Part shown: positions 51,229 through 60,389 of the stretch, piece by piece
Layout: every line of letters starts with the position of its first letter
Numbering within the stretch: position 1 is the stretch's first letter
NCBI GenBank assembly: GCA_951812715.1
Contig: OX638323.1
Span: forward strand, 620,001-684,000
Length of the DNA: 64,000 nt
Reading direction: 5' to 3'
Source of the DNA: an uncultured Pseudohongiella sp.
GTDB lineage: Bacteria; Pseudomonadota; Gammaproteobacteria; Pseudomonadales; Pseudohongiellaceae
Made by a program: the position numbers and the translations under genes
The notes under the pieces: generated by a model
Databases searched by the model: none
Told to the model about the DNA's origin: nothing
The model's input: the letters and a program-made list of their open reading frames with translations, nothing else

Positions 51229-51648
51229 TCAGTCCAGCAAGCTGACGGCCGGCAGCGAATCGGTCGCGGCAATAACTACATATTGGCGCCCGTCCGCGCC
51301 TGCATAGGTCATCCGATTGGGGTTGCCCCGACCCGGTAGCAAGGACTGGCATAATTCTTCGCCGGTTTTCACACTCAGCGCTCGCAAGCGATCGTCATCG
51401 GTCGCCGCGATGAACAGCGCCCCGCCGGCGGTGACGACGGCGCCGGCCGGGCCAGCGCCCAGATTCGGTCAAAATGGCGCGATTCGGTAGATGTTGTCCG
51501 GGTTGACCGCGGTCAGGGCGGAATTACCGGTTGCCGACAGATCGCCGCGATACAGATTCCATTCCGGCGCCGGCTCGGAAGCCGGGCCGCATCACGCCAG
51601 CAAAAGAACCAGCGCGATTTTAGTCGGGATTCCGCAAACTCTGAACAT
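51229..51648 (-). pseudogene. PQQ-dependent dehydrogenase lipoprotein, degenerate remnant
   Basis: A 140-codon reading on the minus strand with two in-frame TGA stops (51592-51594 and 51469-51471). It starts with a signal sequence, MFRVCGIPTKIALVLLLA, whose lipobox Gly (expected before CGPASE) is a TGA. Then come the N-terminal blade EWNLYRGDLSATGNSALTAV and, past the second stop, a jump to the C-terminal blade (VTAGGALFIAATDDDRLRAL, MTYAGADGRQYVVIAA). The central several hundred residues are deleted near 51470. Confidence 0.82.
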
Positions 51649-51677
51649 CGTAATGGCCCGGTAACGCAAATTTCCCG

Positions 51678-52652
51678 TTACAGCAAGTCGGCTATGGCGT
51701 CTCTTTCCTGCTGCAGTTCGCGTTCCGAAGCCAACATCATCTTGCGGCTGAAATCGCCAATCTCCAGTTCCCGCACGATCTCGTAACCGCCATTGGCGCA
51801 GATTACGGGATACGAATATATCAGTCCCTGCTCGATGCCATAACTGCCATCGCTGCAAATACCCATGCTGACCATGCGACCATCGCCGCCAAGCGCCCAG
51901 TCACGCATATGTTCGATGGCCGCGTTCGCCGCCGAGGCAGCGCTGGACAGACCCCGGGCCTTGATGATAGCGGCGCCGCGCTGCTGTACCTGGGGAATAA
52001 ATTTGCCTTCGATCCATTCACTGTCCACAAGTTCGGTAGCGGGACGGCCGGCAACCTTGCAATGATGTAAATCTGGATATTGCGTCGCCGAATGATTACC
52101 CCAGATGATCATGCCTTCCACCGCGGTGTTGTGGCTGCGCGTTTGCGCCGCCAATTGGGCGATCGCCCGATTATGGTCGAGTCGTGTCATGGCGGTGAAC
52201 TGGGATGGGTCAAGATGGGGTGCGTTGCGATAGGCGATCAGGCAGTTGGTGTTGGCGGGATTGCCCACGACAAGCACCTTTACGTTGCGGCTCGCCCAGC
52301 GATCGATAGACGCGCCCTGGCTGGAGAAGATCTTCGCATTGGCCTGCAGCAAATCCTTGCGTTCCATGCCTGGCCCGCGCGGCCGCGCGCCTACCAACAG
52401 GCAATATTCGGCGTCGCGGAAGGCGATATCCGGGTCATCGGTCTGCACGATGTCGGCGACCAGTGGAAACGCGCAATCCTCGATTTCCATAACCGTGCCG
52501 GCGAGCGCGTCGAGCGCCGGCGTTATTTCGAGTAATTGCAGGATGACCGGCTGGTCCCTCCCGAGCATCTCTCCGGCGGCGATGCGAAACAGCAATGCAT
52601 AGCTGATCTGGCCCGCCGCGCCTGTGACCGTGACCCGCACAGGTTCTTTCAT
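51678..52652 (-). CDS. mdh: Malate dehydrogenase (NAD)
   Basis: A 324-residue LDH/MDH-family enzyme. The nucleotide-binding start is [20 protein letters not shown]. The substrate Arg region is [15 protein letters not shown], and the catalytic His is in [13 protein letters not shown]. It oxidises malate to oxaloacetate in the TCA cycle. Length and motifs match the group I MDH of many proteobacteria. Confidence 0.97.
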   Translation of the reverse strand: MKEPVRVTVTGAAGQISYALLFRIAAGEMLGRDQPVILQLLEITPALDALAGTVMEIEDCAFPLVADIVQTDDPDIAFRDAEYCLLVGARPRGPGMERKDLLQANAKIFSSQGASIDRWASRNVKVLVVGNPANTNCLIAYRNAPHLDPSQFTAMTRLDHNRAIAQLAAQTRSHNTAVEGMIIWGNHSATQYPDLHHCKVAGRPATELVDSEWIEGKFIPQVQQRGAAIIKARGLSSAASAANAAIEHMRDWALGGDGRMVSMGICSDGSYGIEQGLIYSYPVICANGGYEIVRELEIGDFSRKMMLASERELQQERDAIADLL

Positions 52653-52731
52653 GTCCCCCTCCCTAACCCGTCTCTGGTTACTGTCCGGCCGCTGCCGGGC
52701 AGGCGCATTGTTTACGATTCATGCGGAGAGT

Positions 52732-53778
52732 TCAACCAGACCGCCCGGACATGAACATCGCATCGCCATAACTGTAGAAGCGATAGCCTTGGGCGATCGC
52801 TTCGCGGTAGGCGGCGAACAGCATTTCCCGGCTGCCGCAGAAGGCGCTGACGAGCATCAGCAAGCTGGATCGCGGCAAATGGAAGTTGGTCACCAGACCG
52901 TCCACTATGCGGAACTCGAAGCCAGGATAGATAAAGATGCCGGTTTCGCCACGATACTCGCTCAGTTCTCCTGCCGCGGCAGCAGATTCGAGCGCGCGCA
53001 CCACCGTAGTGCCGACCGCGATGACGCGGCCGCCGCGTTCCCGGCATGCGCCCACGGCGGCGCGGACGGGTTCCGAAACCTCGGCATATTCGCTATGCAT
53101 GCGATGATTGCGAATCTGCTGTTCGCGCACTGGCTGGAAGGTGCCGGCGCCAATATGCAAGGTGACAAAGGCGCTTTGCACACCTTTGGCGGCAATGCGG
53201 TTTAGCAGTTCCCGATCGAAATGCAGCCCGGCGGTCGGCGCGGCGACGGCGCCATCGCGTCTGGCGTAGATTGTCTGGTAACGTTCCGCGTCCGCGGCGG
53301 TGGTCTGGCGGCGGATGTAGGGCGGCAGCGGAACCTCGCCGATGCGTTCCAGGACCGCCTCGACATCTTCCGCGAAGCGCAACTCGAACAAGTCTTCGTT
53401 CCTGCCGAGCACCTCGGCCTCCACGATTTCGCCCGCGCCGCCGGCGAGCGCCAGCACACTGCCGGCTCGCGGGGACTTGCTCGCCCGCACCTGGGCCAGC
53501 GCCCTTCGCGCCTGCGGAATCCGTTCAATGAGCACTTCGACTTTGCCGCCGCTGGCCTTGCGCCCATGTAGCCGCGCCCGGATCACCCGGGTATCGTTGA
53601 AAACCAGTAAATCCTCCGGCGCCAGCAAATCTGGCAACTCGGCGAAGCGCTGATGCCGGGTGCTTCCCGTCGAGCGATTGAAGCTCAGCAGCCGGCTCGC
53701 GGAGCGGATGGCCGCGGGCTGTTCGGCAATCAGTTCCGGCGGCAGTTCGTAATCGTAATCGGACAGCAGCTCGCTCAT
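52732..53778 (-). CDS. queA: S-adenosylmethionine:tRNA ribosyltransferase-isomerase QueA
   Basis: A 348-residue enzyme. Family motifs are [52 protein letters not shown] and [17 protein letters not shown]. It transfers ribose from SAM to make epoxyqueuosine in tRNA. tgt is not adjacent here. Confidence 0.97.
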   Translation of the reverse strand: MSELLSDYDYELPPELIAEQPAAIRSASRLLSFNRSTGSTRHQRFAELPDLLAPEDLLVFNDTRVIRARLHGRKASGGKVEVLIERIPQARRALAQVRASKSPRAGSVLALAGGAGEIVEAEVLGRNEDLFELRFAEDVEAVLERIGEVPLPPYIRRQTTAADAERYQTIYARRDGAVAAPTAGLHFDRELLNRIAAKGVQSAFVTLHIGAGTFQPVREQQIRNHRMHSEYAEVSEPVRAAVGACRERGGRVIAVGTTVVRALESAAAAGELSEYRGETGIFIYPGFEFRIVDGLVTNFHLPRSSLLMLVSAFCGSREMLFAAYREAIAQGYRFYSYGDAMFMSGRSG

Positions 53779-53899
53779 GAATCAGTATTGGGTCGGAAGG
53801 CTTCCCCGCGGGAAACGCACGGTTCGATTGAACCGCGAAGGGTGATTAATATACCATTCCCCGCGCCGGAGCCGCATCAACCGCTCCGGCCTGCCAAGT

Positions 53900-53986
53900 G
53901 CCGGAGTGGTGGAATTGGTAGACACGATGGATTCAAAATCCATTGCTAGCGATAGCGTGCCGGTTCAAGTCCGGCCTCCGGTACCA
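53900..53986 (+). tRNA. tRNA-Leu (anticodon CAA)
   Basis: A plus-strand cloverleaf with a long variable arm. Acceptor GCCGGAG pairs with CTCCGGT (one G-U). The anticodon stem ATGGA/TCCAT encloses TTCAAAA with anticodon CAA. The T-arm contains CGGTTCAAGTCCG. CCA is encoded at 53984-53986. Confidence 0.96.
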
Positions 53987-54008
53987 GCTTCCCTGTCGCG
54001 GTGCGTGT

Positions 54009-54440
54009 TCAACGCTCGAACCTCGTTGACAGAATTATCGAGGACACGGTCTTTTCGACGCCGGAAACATCACCGATCCGGTCAAGCGTATTGTCAAGCT
54101 CCCGGGTCGAGCCGGCGCTGACCATGGCGACCATGTCGTATTCGCCATTGACGGTATGCAAGGCGCGCACCGCCGGAAGTTGCCGCAACGCCCGGAATAT
54201 GGCGCTGGCCTGCTTGGGATCCGAGCGGATCATGACATGGGCTCGAATCTGTCCTTCGGCGAATTCTTCACTGAAGCGGACAGTGTAGCCGGTGATTACG
54301 CCAATCCGCTCCAAACGCGCTATTCGGCTCGTTACCGTGGTACGGGAAATACCCATTTTGCGAGCCAGCTCCGCGGTGGATTCCCTGCTGTTGGCACTGA
54401 GCAGCGCGAGCAATTCCTTGTCTTTGGCGTCTATTATCAT
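54009..54440 (-). CDS. Lrp/AsnC-family regulator (AsnC-like)
   Basis: A 143-residue regulator starting MIIDAKDKELLALLSANSR. The HTH is STAELARKMGISRTTVTSRIAR. The C-terminal RAM domain contains PAVRALHTVNGEYDMVAMV. It is shorter than Lrp and lacks the longer N-terminus. It diverges from the saccharopine dehydrogenase-like gene at 54561, with AATTC boxes in between, and probably controls it. Confidence 0.9.
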   Translation of the reverse strand: MIIDAKDKELLALLSANSRESTAELARKMGISRTTVTSRIARLERIGVITGYTVRFSEEFAEGQIRAHVMIRSDPKQASAIFRALRQLPAVRALHTVNGEYDMVAMVSAGSTRELDNTLDRIGDVSGVEKTVSSIILSTRFER

Positions 54441-54466
54441 TTCGACGGGTTTCTCGTCATATTGTT

Positions 54467-54507
54467 AGAATTTTGTCATCGAATTCGCTAATTCAACTGT
54501 TAATTCT
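54467..54507. promoter_or_regulatory. AATTC-box cluster between the AsnC-like and saccharopine dehydrogenase-like genes
   Basis: Within 41 bp there are AGAATT (54467-54472), GAATTC (54481-54486), AATTC (54490-54494) and AATTCT (54502-54507). GAATT-CGCT-AATTC is a perfect inverted repeat. Lrp/AsnC proteins wrap several degenerate sites, so this could be the operator array. The assignment is tentative. Confidence 0.35.
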
Positions 54508-54560
54508 GTTCGATTTCAAGGCTAGACTGATGTTTTATAGCGATAGTTGGGGGAACGATA

Positions 54561-55691
54561 ATGCAGGTCCTGTTGTTGGGCGCCGGCAAGATCGGCACAG
54601 GAATTGCGGAGTTTCTAGCGACAACGGGAGATTATGAGGTCACCGTAGCCGACCGGGAGCAGGCCAATCTGGAAAGATTGCCGCCGGATTCCGGCATCAG
54701 GATGCAGCATCTCGACGCCGGAGATGAGCGTGCATTGAACAATGCCATCGTCGGCAAGTTCGCCGTCGTCAATGCCGGGCCCTATGGCATCAACGCCATG
54801 GTCGCCAGGGCAGCCGCGGCGAATCAGGCGCATTATCTCGACCTTAGCGAAGATCTTGCCGGCACGCGCCTGGTGCGCGCACTCGCCGCGGAATCCAAAT
54901 GCGCCATGATTCCCCAATGCGGACTGGCGCCGGGATTCGTTTCCATCGCCGCCTGCGAAATGGCCCGGAAGTTCGAGAAAATCGAGCGAATCCGACTCCG
55001 GGTCGGCGCCCTGCCGCGCTATCCCGCCAACGCGCTGAAATACAATCTGACCTGGTCGACCGAAGGGCTGATCAACGAATATTGCAATCTCTGCGAGGCA
55101 ATCGCCGACGGCCAACCGATCGCGGCTCAGCCGCTGGAGGGGCTGGAGTCTTTCGTCCTCGATGGGATCGACTATGAAGCCTTCAATACTTCCGGCGGAC
55201 TCGGGAGCCTGTGCGAGACTTTCGCCGGCAAGGTGGAAGAACTGAATTACCGGACCATTCGCTATCCCGGTCACCGGGAAATCATGAAATTGCTGCTACA
55301 GGATCTGCGATTAAAGGATCAACGCGGGATGCTCAAGCAAATTTTCGAAACCGCGCTGCCACATACCGCCCAGGATGTTGTCGTGATCGTGATTTCGGCA
55401 AGTGGCTGGCGCGACGGCCGCCTCGAACAGGAGACCTGGGCCAATCGCATCTACCATCGTAATATCAATGGCAAGCCATGGAGCGCCATCAGGCTGACAA
55501 CAGCGGCTGGCGCCTGTGCGAGCTTGGACCTCCTCGCGCAGGGCAAATTGCCAAGGAAAGGCTTTGTCAGGCAGGAAGACATCCCGTTCCGGGATTTTAT
55601 CCGCAACCGCTTCGGCCGCTATTTCGCCGCCGGGCCGGAAACGATAGAACCGGCGTCTGTCGCTACCGTCAAGGCTTCCACTGCGGCATAA
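54561..55691 (+). CDS. Saccharopine dehydrogenase-family protein
   Basis: A 376-residue Rossmann-fold protein. The nucleotide-binding motif is VLLLGAGKIGTGIAEFL, followed by VVNAGPYGINAMVARAA and QCGLAPGFVSIAACEM, typical of lysine dehydrogenase/saccharopine reductase-like proteins. The likely chemistry is NAD(P)-dependent amino acid oxidation or reductive condensation in lysine metabolism; the substrate is not shown. ATG 54561 follows GGGGGAAC. Confidence 0.85.
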   Translation: MQVLLLGAGKIGTGIAEFLATTGDYEVTVADREQANLERLPPDSGIRMQHLDAGDERALNNAIVGKFAVVNAGPYGINAMVARAAAANQAHYLDLSEDLAGTRLVRALAAESKCAMIPQCGLAPGFVSIAACEMARKFEKIERIRLRVGALPRYPANALKYNLTWSTEGLINEYCNLCEAIADGQPIAAQPLEGLESFVLDGIDYEAFNTSGGLGSLCETFAGKVEELNYRTIRYPGHREIMKLLLQDLRLKDQRGMLKQIFETALPHTAQDVVVIVISASGWRDGRLEQETWANRIYHRNINGKPWSAIRLTTAAGACASLDLLAQGKLPRKGFVRQEDIPFRDFIRNRFGRYFAAGPETIEPASVATVKASTAA

Positions 55692-55730
55692 TCAGTCCCG
55701 CCCGGCCAAAGGCCAGATTCAGGAAGCCTC

Positions 55731-56843
55731 ATGAGTTCTTACACCATCGCCCTGCTGGACGGCGACGGCATCGGCCCGGAAATCATGTCCGAAGCCGTAA
55801 AGATTCTGCGTCTGGCGGAATCGCGCAATGGCATTCGACTGCAAATCGAGCATGGCGCCTTTGGCGCCGGCGCATGGTTTTCCCATGGCGACTCCTTTCC
55901 CCAGGACACCAAGACGTTGTGCGATCGCGCCGACGCCATTCTGAAAGGACCGATCGGGCTTGACCACGAGCGAACGGAGGAAATTCCCGTCGATATGCGG
56001 CCAGAACGGGGCGCGCTGCTGCCCTTGCGCCGCCGCTTCGACACATTCGCCAATTTCCGGCCGGTGCGACTGGCGGGAAGCCTGACGCATTTTTCGCCGC
56101 TGAAGCCGGAAATTATTGCCGGCGGCATCGATATCATGATCATCCGTGAACTCGTGGGCGGCCTGTATTTCGGCGCCAAGGAAAGCGGCCGCAATGCCGC
56201 CGGCAAGCGCTATGTCAACGAAAGTCTCGAATACGACGAGGACCAGATCGAGCGCATCGCTCGAGTCGCTTTCGAGACCGCGCGAGGCAGGAAAAACATC
56301 CTCCACAACATCCACAAAAGCAATGTGCTCAAATCGAGCGTCTTGTGGAATGACGTGCTCGGCGAAGTCGGGCAGGAGTTTCCCGAGGTAGAGGTGCGCC
56401 ACATCCTGGTCGATGCCGCCGCTACCTATCTATGCCTGAACCCGGGACAGTTCGATGTCATGGTCATGGAGAACATGTTCGGCGATATTCTCAGCGACCA
56501 GGCCGGCGGCATCCTCGGCTCGCTCGGATTGATGCCTTCGGCCTGCCTCGGTTCGGAAAAGGCCTATTTCGAACCTTCCCACGGCTCGGCGCCGGATATC
56601 GCCGGCAAGGATATCGCCAATCCCTATTCGATGATCGGTTCGGTCGCCATGCTGCTCGATATGAGCCTGGGATTGAAAGAGGAAGCCGGCCATGTCTGGA
56701 AGGCCATGCAGGCGGTGTTCGACCAGGGCTGGACCACGCCCGACCTCGCCCGGCCGGGCGTTGAAGCGCGCACGATCAGTACGCGGTCGTTTGGTGATCT
56801 TGTGGCGGAGAATTACGCGGCTGCGCCGGCATCTGCAAGTTGA
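55731..56843 (+). CDS. leuB: 3-isopropylmalate dehydrogenase (or close homolog)
   Basis: A 370-residue beta-decarboxylating dehydrogenase. It begins YTIALLDGDGIGPEIM. It has the metal/substrate segment MVMENMFGDILSDQAGGILGSLG and EPSHGSAPDIAGKDIANPYSM (in pieces). LDHERTEEIPVD near residue 80 and LRPERGALLPLR-like MRPERGALLPLRRRF are family features. It oxidises 3-isopropylmalate in leucine synthesis; homoisocitrate or tartrate-type use cannot be excluded. leuC and leuD are not in the window. Its 3' end overlaps the convergent gene by 68 nt. Confidence 0.9.
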   Translation: MSSYTIALLDGDGIGPEIMSEAVKILRLAESRNGIRLQIEHGAFGAGAWFSHGDSFPQDTKTLCDRADAILKGPIGLDHERTEEIPVDMRPERGALLPLRRRFDTFANFRPVRLAGSLTHFSPLKPEIIAGGIDIMIIRELVGGLYFGAKESGRNAAGKRYVNESLEYDEDQIERIARVAFETARGRKNILHNIHKSNVLKSSVLWNDVLGEVGQEFPEVEVRHILVDAAATYLCLNPGQFDVMVMENMFGDILSDQAGGILGSLGLMPSACLGSEKAYFEPSHGSAPDIAGKDIANPYSMIGSVAMLLDMSLGLKEEAGHVWKAMQAVFDQGWTTPDLARPGVEARTISTRSFGDLVAENYAAAPASAS

Positions 56844-58353
56844 TCATGCGCAAGGTGGCCTTGACCGCCGCCAGCACCTGATTGGAATCGACGCCGCGGG
56901 TCTTGAGAGTGCGTTCGGATAACCGCCAGGTTATGAAGCACTCGGTCAGCGCATCGGTCTGGCCGCCCCGGGGAATGTGGACTTCGTAATCCAGCAGCTC
57001 CGGCATCACGAAATCGCGGCTGCGCAGAATCTTGTCCAGCGCGTCCATGAAGGCATCGAAGCCGCCGTTGCCGGCGCCTGAACTCTGCAATTCCTCGCCA
57101 TTGATCGAAACCCGCACGCTTGCGGTGCTGTCCACGTTAAGGCCGGTATTGATGTAGCAGTTGAGCAGCCGGATGTGCTGCTCTTCCCGGCCTTCCATGA
57201 CATCGGCGATGATGAATGGCAGATCGTCGGCGGTAATTACGTGCTTGGAATCACCGAGTTCGACGATTCGCTTGAGCACCGCGGCCTGTTCTTCCCCGGT
57301 CAGGCTGATGCCGAGTTCATCAAGATTGTTGATCAGCGAGGCCTTGCCGCTCATCTTGCCGAGGGCATAGGTGCGCCTGCGGTCGAATCGTTCCGGGCTG
57401 AGCCGGGAAACGTAAAGATTGCCTTTCAGGTCGCCATCGGCATGGATGCCGGCAGTCTGGGTAAACACGTCGGCCCCGGTAACCGGTGTATTCGCGGCGA
57501 TCCACTTGCCCGAAAAATTTTCCACCATGCCGCTCAATGCCGCGATGCGCGTCTCATCGATGGAAAGCTCCACCCCCGCCTTGTCCTTGAGCACCACGGC
57601 AACTTCCGCCAGCGAAACATTGCCCGCCCGTTCGCCGAGGCAATTGACCGTGCAATGGATGCAATCGATTCCGGCCTCCACCGCCGCCAGCACGTTGGCG
57701 GTGGCCAAACCATAGTCGTTATGCGGATGGAAATCGAATTGCAGCGCGGGAAATCGCTCGCGCATGCCGTTGATATATTCCGTCACTTCTTGTGGCGACA
57801 ATGCGCCCAGCGTGTCGGGCAACATGAAATGTCCAATACCCAGGCCGGACATGCCTTCGACCAGGCTGAAAACATAGTCCGGGCTGTCGCGGTAGCCATT
57901 GGACCAGTCTTCGAGATAGGCGTTTACCGCCAAATCCTTGCTCAGCGCGTAATCGACCGTGCGCTCGATATCCGTCAGATGCTGCTTTAGCGTCTTGCCG
58001 AGTTGCTTCCGGCAATGTTTCTCGCTGCCTTTGGTCAGCAGGTTGACGACCCGGCAGCCGGCACTGACGATCCAGTCGACACTGCGCCGGTAGTCGATGA
58101 ATCCCAGCACTTCCACGCGCCCGCCATAACCGTTTTCCTCCGCCCAGGAACTGATCCGGGATACGGCCTCGCGTTCGCCCTCGGAAACACAGGCGGAAGC
58201 GACTTCGATACGGTCGACGCCGAGCGTTTGCAACAGTGCGCGCGCGATGCTGACTTTCTCGTTGACCGAGAAGGAAACGCCCTGGGTCTGCTCACCGTCA
58301 CGCAAGGTGGTATCCATCAGGACAATCTTGCGGGGGCTGGCTGATATCGTCAT
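56776..58353 (-). CDS. Citramalate synthase-like / isopropylmalate synthase-family protein
   Basis: A 525-residue DRE-TIM enzyme: VLMDTTLRDGEQTQGVSFS, the HxH metal motif in FDFHPHNDYGLATANV, NCLGERAGNVSLAEV, and a C-terminal LeuA-dimer domain (about 390-525). The longer N-terminal KGSEKHCRKQLGKTLKQH and YLEDWSNGYRDSPDYV stretches resemble Bacteroidetes/Leptospira citramalate synthases more than LeuA. It would condense pyruvate and acetyl-CoA into citramalate on the way to isoleucine (inference from similarity). leuA itself is at 48858. It converges on leuB with a 68-nt coding overlap. Confidence 0.8.
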   Translation of the reverse strand: MTISASPRKIVLMDTTLRDGEQTQGVSFSVNEKVSIARALLQTLGVDRIEVASACVSEGEREAVSRISSWAEENGYGGRVEVLGFIDYRRSVDWIVSAGCRVVNLLTKGSEKHCRKQLGKTLKQHLTDIERTVDYALSKDLAVNAYLEDWSNGYRDSPDYVFSLVEGMSGLGIGHFMLPDTLGALSPQEVTEYINGMRERFPALQFDFHPHNDYGLATANVLAAVEAGIDCIHCTVNCLGERAGNVSLAEVAVVLKDKAGVELSIDETRIAALSGMVENFSGKWIAANTPVTGADVFTQTAGIHADGDLKGNLYVSRLSPERFDRRRTYALGKMSGKASLINNLDELGISLTGEEQAAVLKRIVELGDSKHVITADDLPFIIADVMEGREEQHIRLLNCYINTGLNVDSTASVRVSINGEELQSSGAGNGGFDAFMDALDKILRSRDFVMPELLDYEVHIPRGGQTDALTECFITWRLSERTLKTRGVDSNQVLAAVKATLRMINLQMPAQPRNSPPQDHQTTAY

Positions 58354-58449
58354 TGCGGAACTCGCGCGGCAGCGCCGGAGGCCGAACCTTGCCGAAAGGC
58401 CGGAATTCTAGCAAATCGGCGCGTATTGCGGTGAACTATGTATTGGGTT

Positions 58450-58479
58450 ATGGTAGAAAATTCTGATGCTTTCTACCAT
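58450..58479. promoter_or_regulatory. VapBC operator (inverted repeat)
   Basis: Perfect 10-bp arms ATGGTAGAAA (58450-58459) and TTTCTACCAT (58470-58479), separated by 10 bp, 7 bp before the VapB start. Antitoxin-repressed TA operons typically have such an operator at the promoter. Confidence 0.72.
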
Positions 58480-58486
58480 TGTAGTC

Positions 58487-58744
58487 ATGAGCCTGAACAT
58501 CAAGAACGACGAAACCTGCCATCTCGCCAGTGAACTGGCGAGGCTGACTGGAGAATCCAAGACGGGTGCGATTACGGTCGCGCTGCGCGAACGCCTGGAG
58601 CGCGAGCAGCGCCGGCTTGGCATGGAAGTGCGTGCCCGTGAATTGACCGCCATTGCGAAACGGTGCGCAAAGCTCATGGGGCCCGGATTCTCCGCGGTCG
58701 ATCATGGCGACCTGTTGTACGATGAATCGGGCCTCCCCAAGTGA
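58487..58744 (+). CDS. VapB-family antitoxin (type II TA)
   Basis: An 85-residue protein from MSLNIKNDETCHLASELARL. The N-terminal half is a ribbon-helix-helix/PSK-like fold (LTGESKTGAITVALRERLER) that binds DNA and a C-terminal tail follows that would wrap the toxin. ATG 58487 was chosen over a longer reading that would start within the operator. It overlaps vapC by 4 nt (GTGA). Confidence 0.88.
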   Translation: MSLNIKNDETCHLASELARLTGESKTGAITVALRERLEREQRRLGMEVRARELTAIAKRCAKLMGPGFSAVDHGDLLYDESGLPK

Positions 58745-59148
58745 TCATCGACAGTTCGGCGCTGCTGGCCATCCTCAACTACGAATCCGACGCGGAACTG
58801 TTCAAATCCGCGATCTTGGATGCGGTGGGTAACCGCATGTCAGCGGCGAACTTGCTGGAATCCTCAATTGTAGCCGAAAGCCGCGGCGGTCCAGAGGCCG
58901 GCGATGGACTCGATGAGTTTCTAAAGCTTGCCGAAATTGGAATTGCCCCGGTAACAGCGGAACAAGTGGCGGCGGCAAAGCGCGCCTGGCGCCGCTTCGG
59001 CAAGGGCAGGCATCGCGCCGCACTGAATTTCGGTGACTGTTTCGCCTACGCTTTGGCCCAGACTTCGCGCGAACCCCTCTTGTACAAAGGCAACGATTTC
59101 GCCCGTACCGACATACCGAACGCCCTGTCCGAAGCCAAGGGCGAGTGA
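58741..59148 (+). CDS. VapC-family PIN-domain toxin
   Basis: A 135-residue PIN endonuclease from GTG at 58741. Acidic residues for metal binding lie in MIIDSSALLAIL (Asp4), ANLLESSIVAE (Glu), NFGDCFAYALA (Asp) and KGNDFARTDI. It probably cleaves a tRNA or rRNA; the target cannot be read from sequence. It is translationally coupled to the antitoxin. Confidence 0.9.
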   Translation: MIIDSSALLAILNYESDAELFKSAILDAVGNRMSAANLLESSIVAESRGGPEAGDGLDEFLKLAEIGIAPVTAEQVAAAKRAWRRFGKGRHRAALNFGDCFAYALAQTSREPLLYKGNDFARTDIPNALSEAKGE

Positions 59149-59241
59149 GGAGGAATTTTCCCGCAGTCCGTCCCGCTTGCAACAAAAACGCTTATGGCTA
59201 TACTGCGTTGCCAACAAACAGGGTCCGGGTCGGGAATTAGT

Positions 59242-60360
59242 ATGACAGTTCGAATCTGCGTTCCGAAAGAAGTACGCGAAGGAGAGCATCGCGTCGCTTT
59301 GGCGCCCGATGCGGTGAAACGGCTTGCCGGCAACGGGATCGAGGTGAGCATCCAGGCGGGCGCGGGCGAGCTCACGGGTTTTGCGGACGACAGTTTCGAC
59401 GGCGCCGAGATCGTCGCCGACGCGGGCGACCTGCTCGACAAGGCCGATATCAGCCTGGTCGTCAACCCGCCGACCGGCGAGCAGATCGCGCAATTGCGCG
59501 AAGGCTCGGTGCTGATCGGCTTCCTCGACCCGCACTCGGACGCGCAACGATTCGAACGACTCGCCGCGCGCAACATCAGCGCTTTCAGCATCGAACTGAT
59601 TCCGCGCATTTCTCGCGCCCAGGCCATGGACGCGCTTTCCTCCCAGGCCAGTATCGCCGGCTACAAGGCGGTATTGCTCGCCGCCGGCCACCTCGGCAAG
59701 TTTTTCCCCATGCTCACCACCGCGGCAGGCACGATCCGGCCATCGAAGGTTCTCGTGATCGGCGCCGGTGTGGCGGGCCTGCAGGCCATCGCCACGGCCA
59801 GGCGGCTGGGGGCGGTGGTCGAAGGCTATGATGTGCGGGCGGCGGTCAAGGAACAGGTCGAATCACTCGGCGCGCGATTCGTCGACACCCAGGTACAGGC
59901 CGAAGGCAGCGGCGGTTATGCGCGCGAACTGACCGATGAAGAGAAGGCCCAACAACAGGAAATCCTCGGCAAGCACATCACCGGGGCCGATGTAATCATT
60001 ACCACCGCGGCCATTCCCGGCCGGCCCTCGCCGCGCATCATCAGCCGTGAACTCGTGGAAAACATGCGCGGCGGTTCGGTGATCGTGGATCTGGCGGCGG
60101 AAGGCGGCGGCAACTGCGAACTGACCAGGGCCGGTGAAGTCGTCAATCACGCCGGCGTGACCATTGACGGGCCGGTGAACCTGCCCGGGCAAATGGGCGG
60201 TCACGGCAGCGAGTTGTACGCCAGGAACTTGCTCGCCTTTCTCGACCTGCTCATAAAAGACGGCGCGATCGACATCAACCTGGAAGACGAAATCATCAAC
60301 GAGAGCTTGGTGACTCATGCCGGCGCCATACATAACGCGGCGATCAGGGAACGGCTCTAG
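59242..60360 (+). CDS. pntAA: Proton-translocating NAD(P) transhydrogenase subunit alpha 1
   Basis: A 372-residue soluble NAD(H)-binding domain I. It starts MTVRICVPKEVREGEHRVAL, with VIGAGVAGLQAIATARRLGA as dinucleotide site and AAIPGRPSPRIIS. Here the alpha chain is split from its membrane part, as in Rhodospirillum-type three-subunit enzymes. The frame is open 16 codons earlier, but MTVRI is conserved. It precedes pntAB by 29 nt. Confidence 0.96.
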   Translation: MTVRICVPKEVREGEHRVALAPDAVKRLAGNGIEVSIQAGAGELTGFADDSFDGAEIVADAGDLLDKADISLVVNPPTGEQIAQLREGSVLIGFLDPHSDAQRFERLAARNISAFSIELIPRISRAQAMDALSSQASIAGYKAVLLAAGHLGKFFPMLTTAAGTIRPSKVLVIGAGVAGLQAIATARRLGAVVEGYDVRAAVKEQVESLGARFVDTQVQAEGSGGYARELTDEEKAQQQEILGKHITGADVIITTAAIPGRPSPRIISRELVENMRGGSVIVDLAAEGGGNCELTRAGEVVNHAGVTIDGPVNLPGQMGGHGSELYARNLLAFLDLLIKDGAIDINLEDEIINESLVTHAGAIHNAAIRERL

Positions 60361-60389
60361 CGCCCGCCCAACAACTTCGGAGCAAAATC

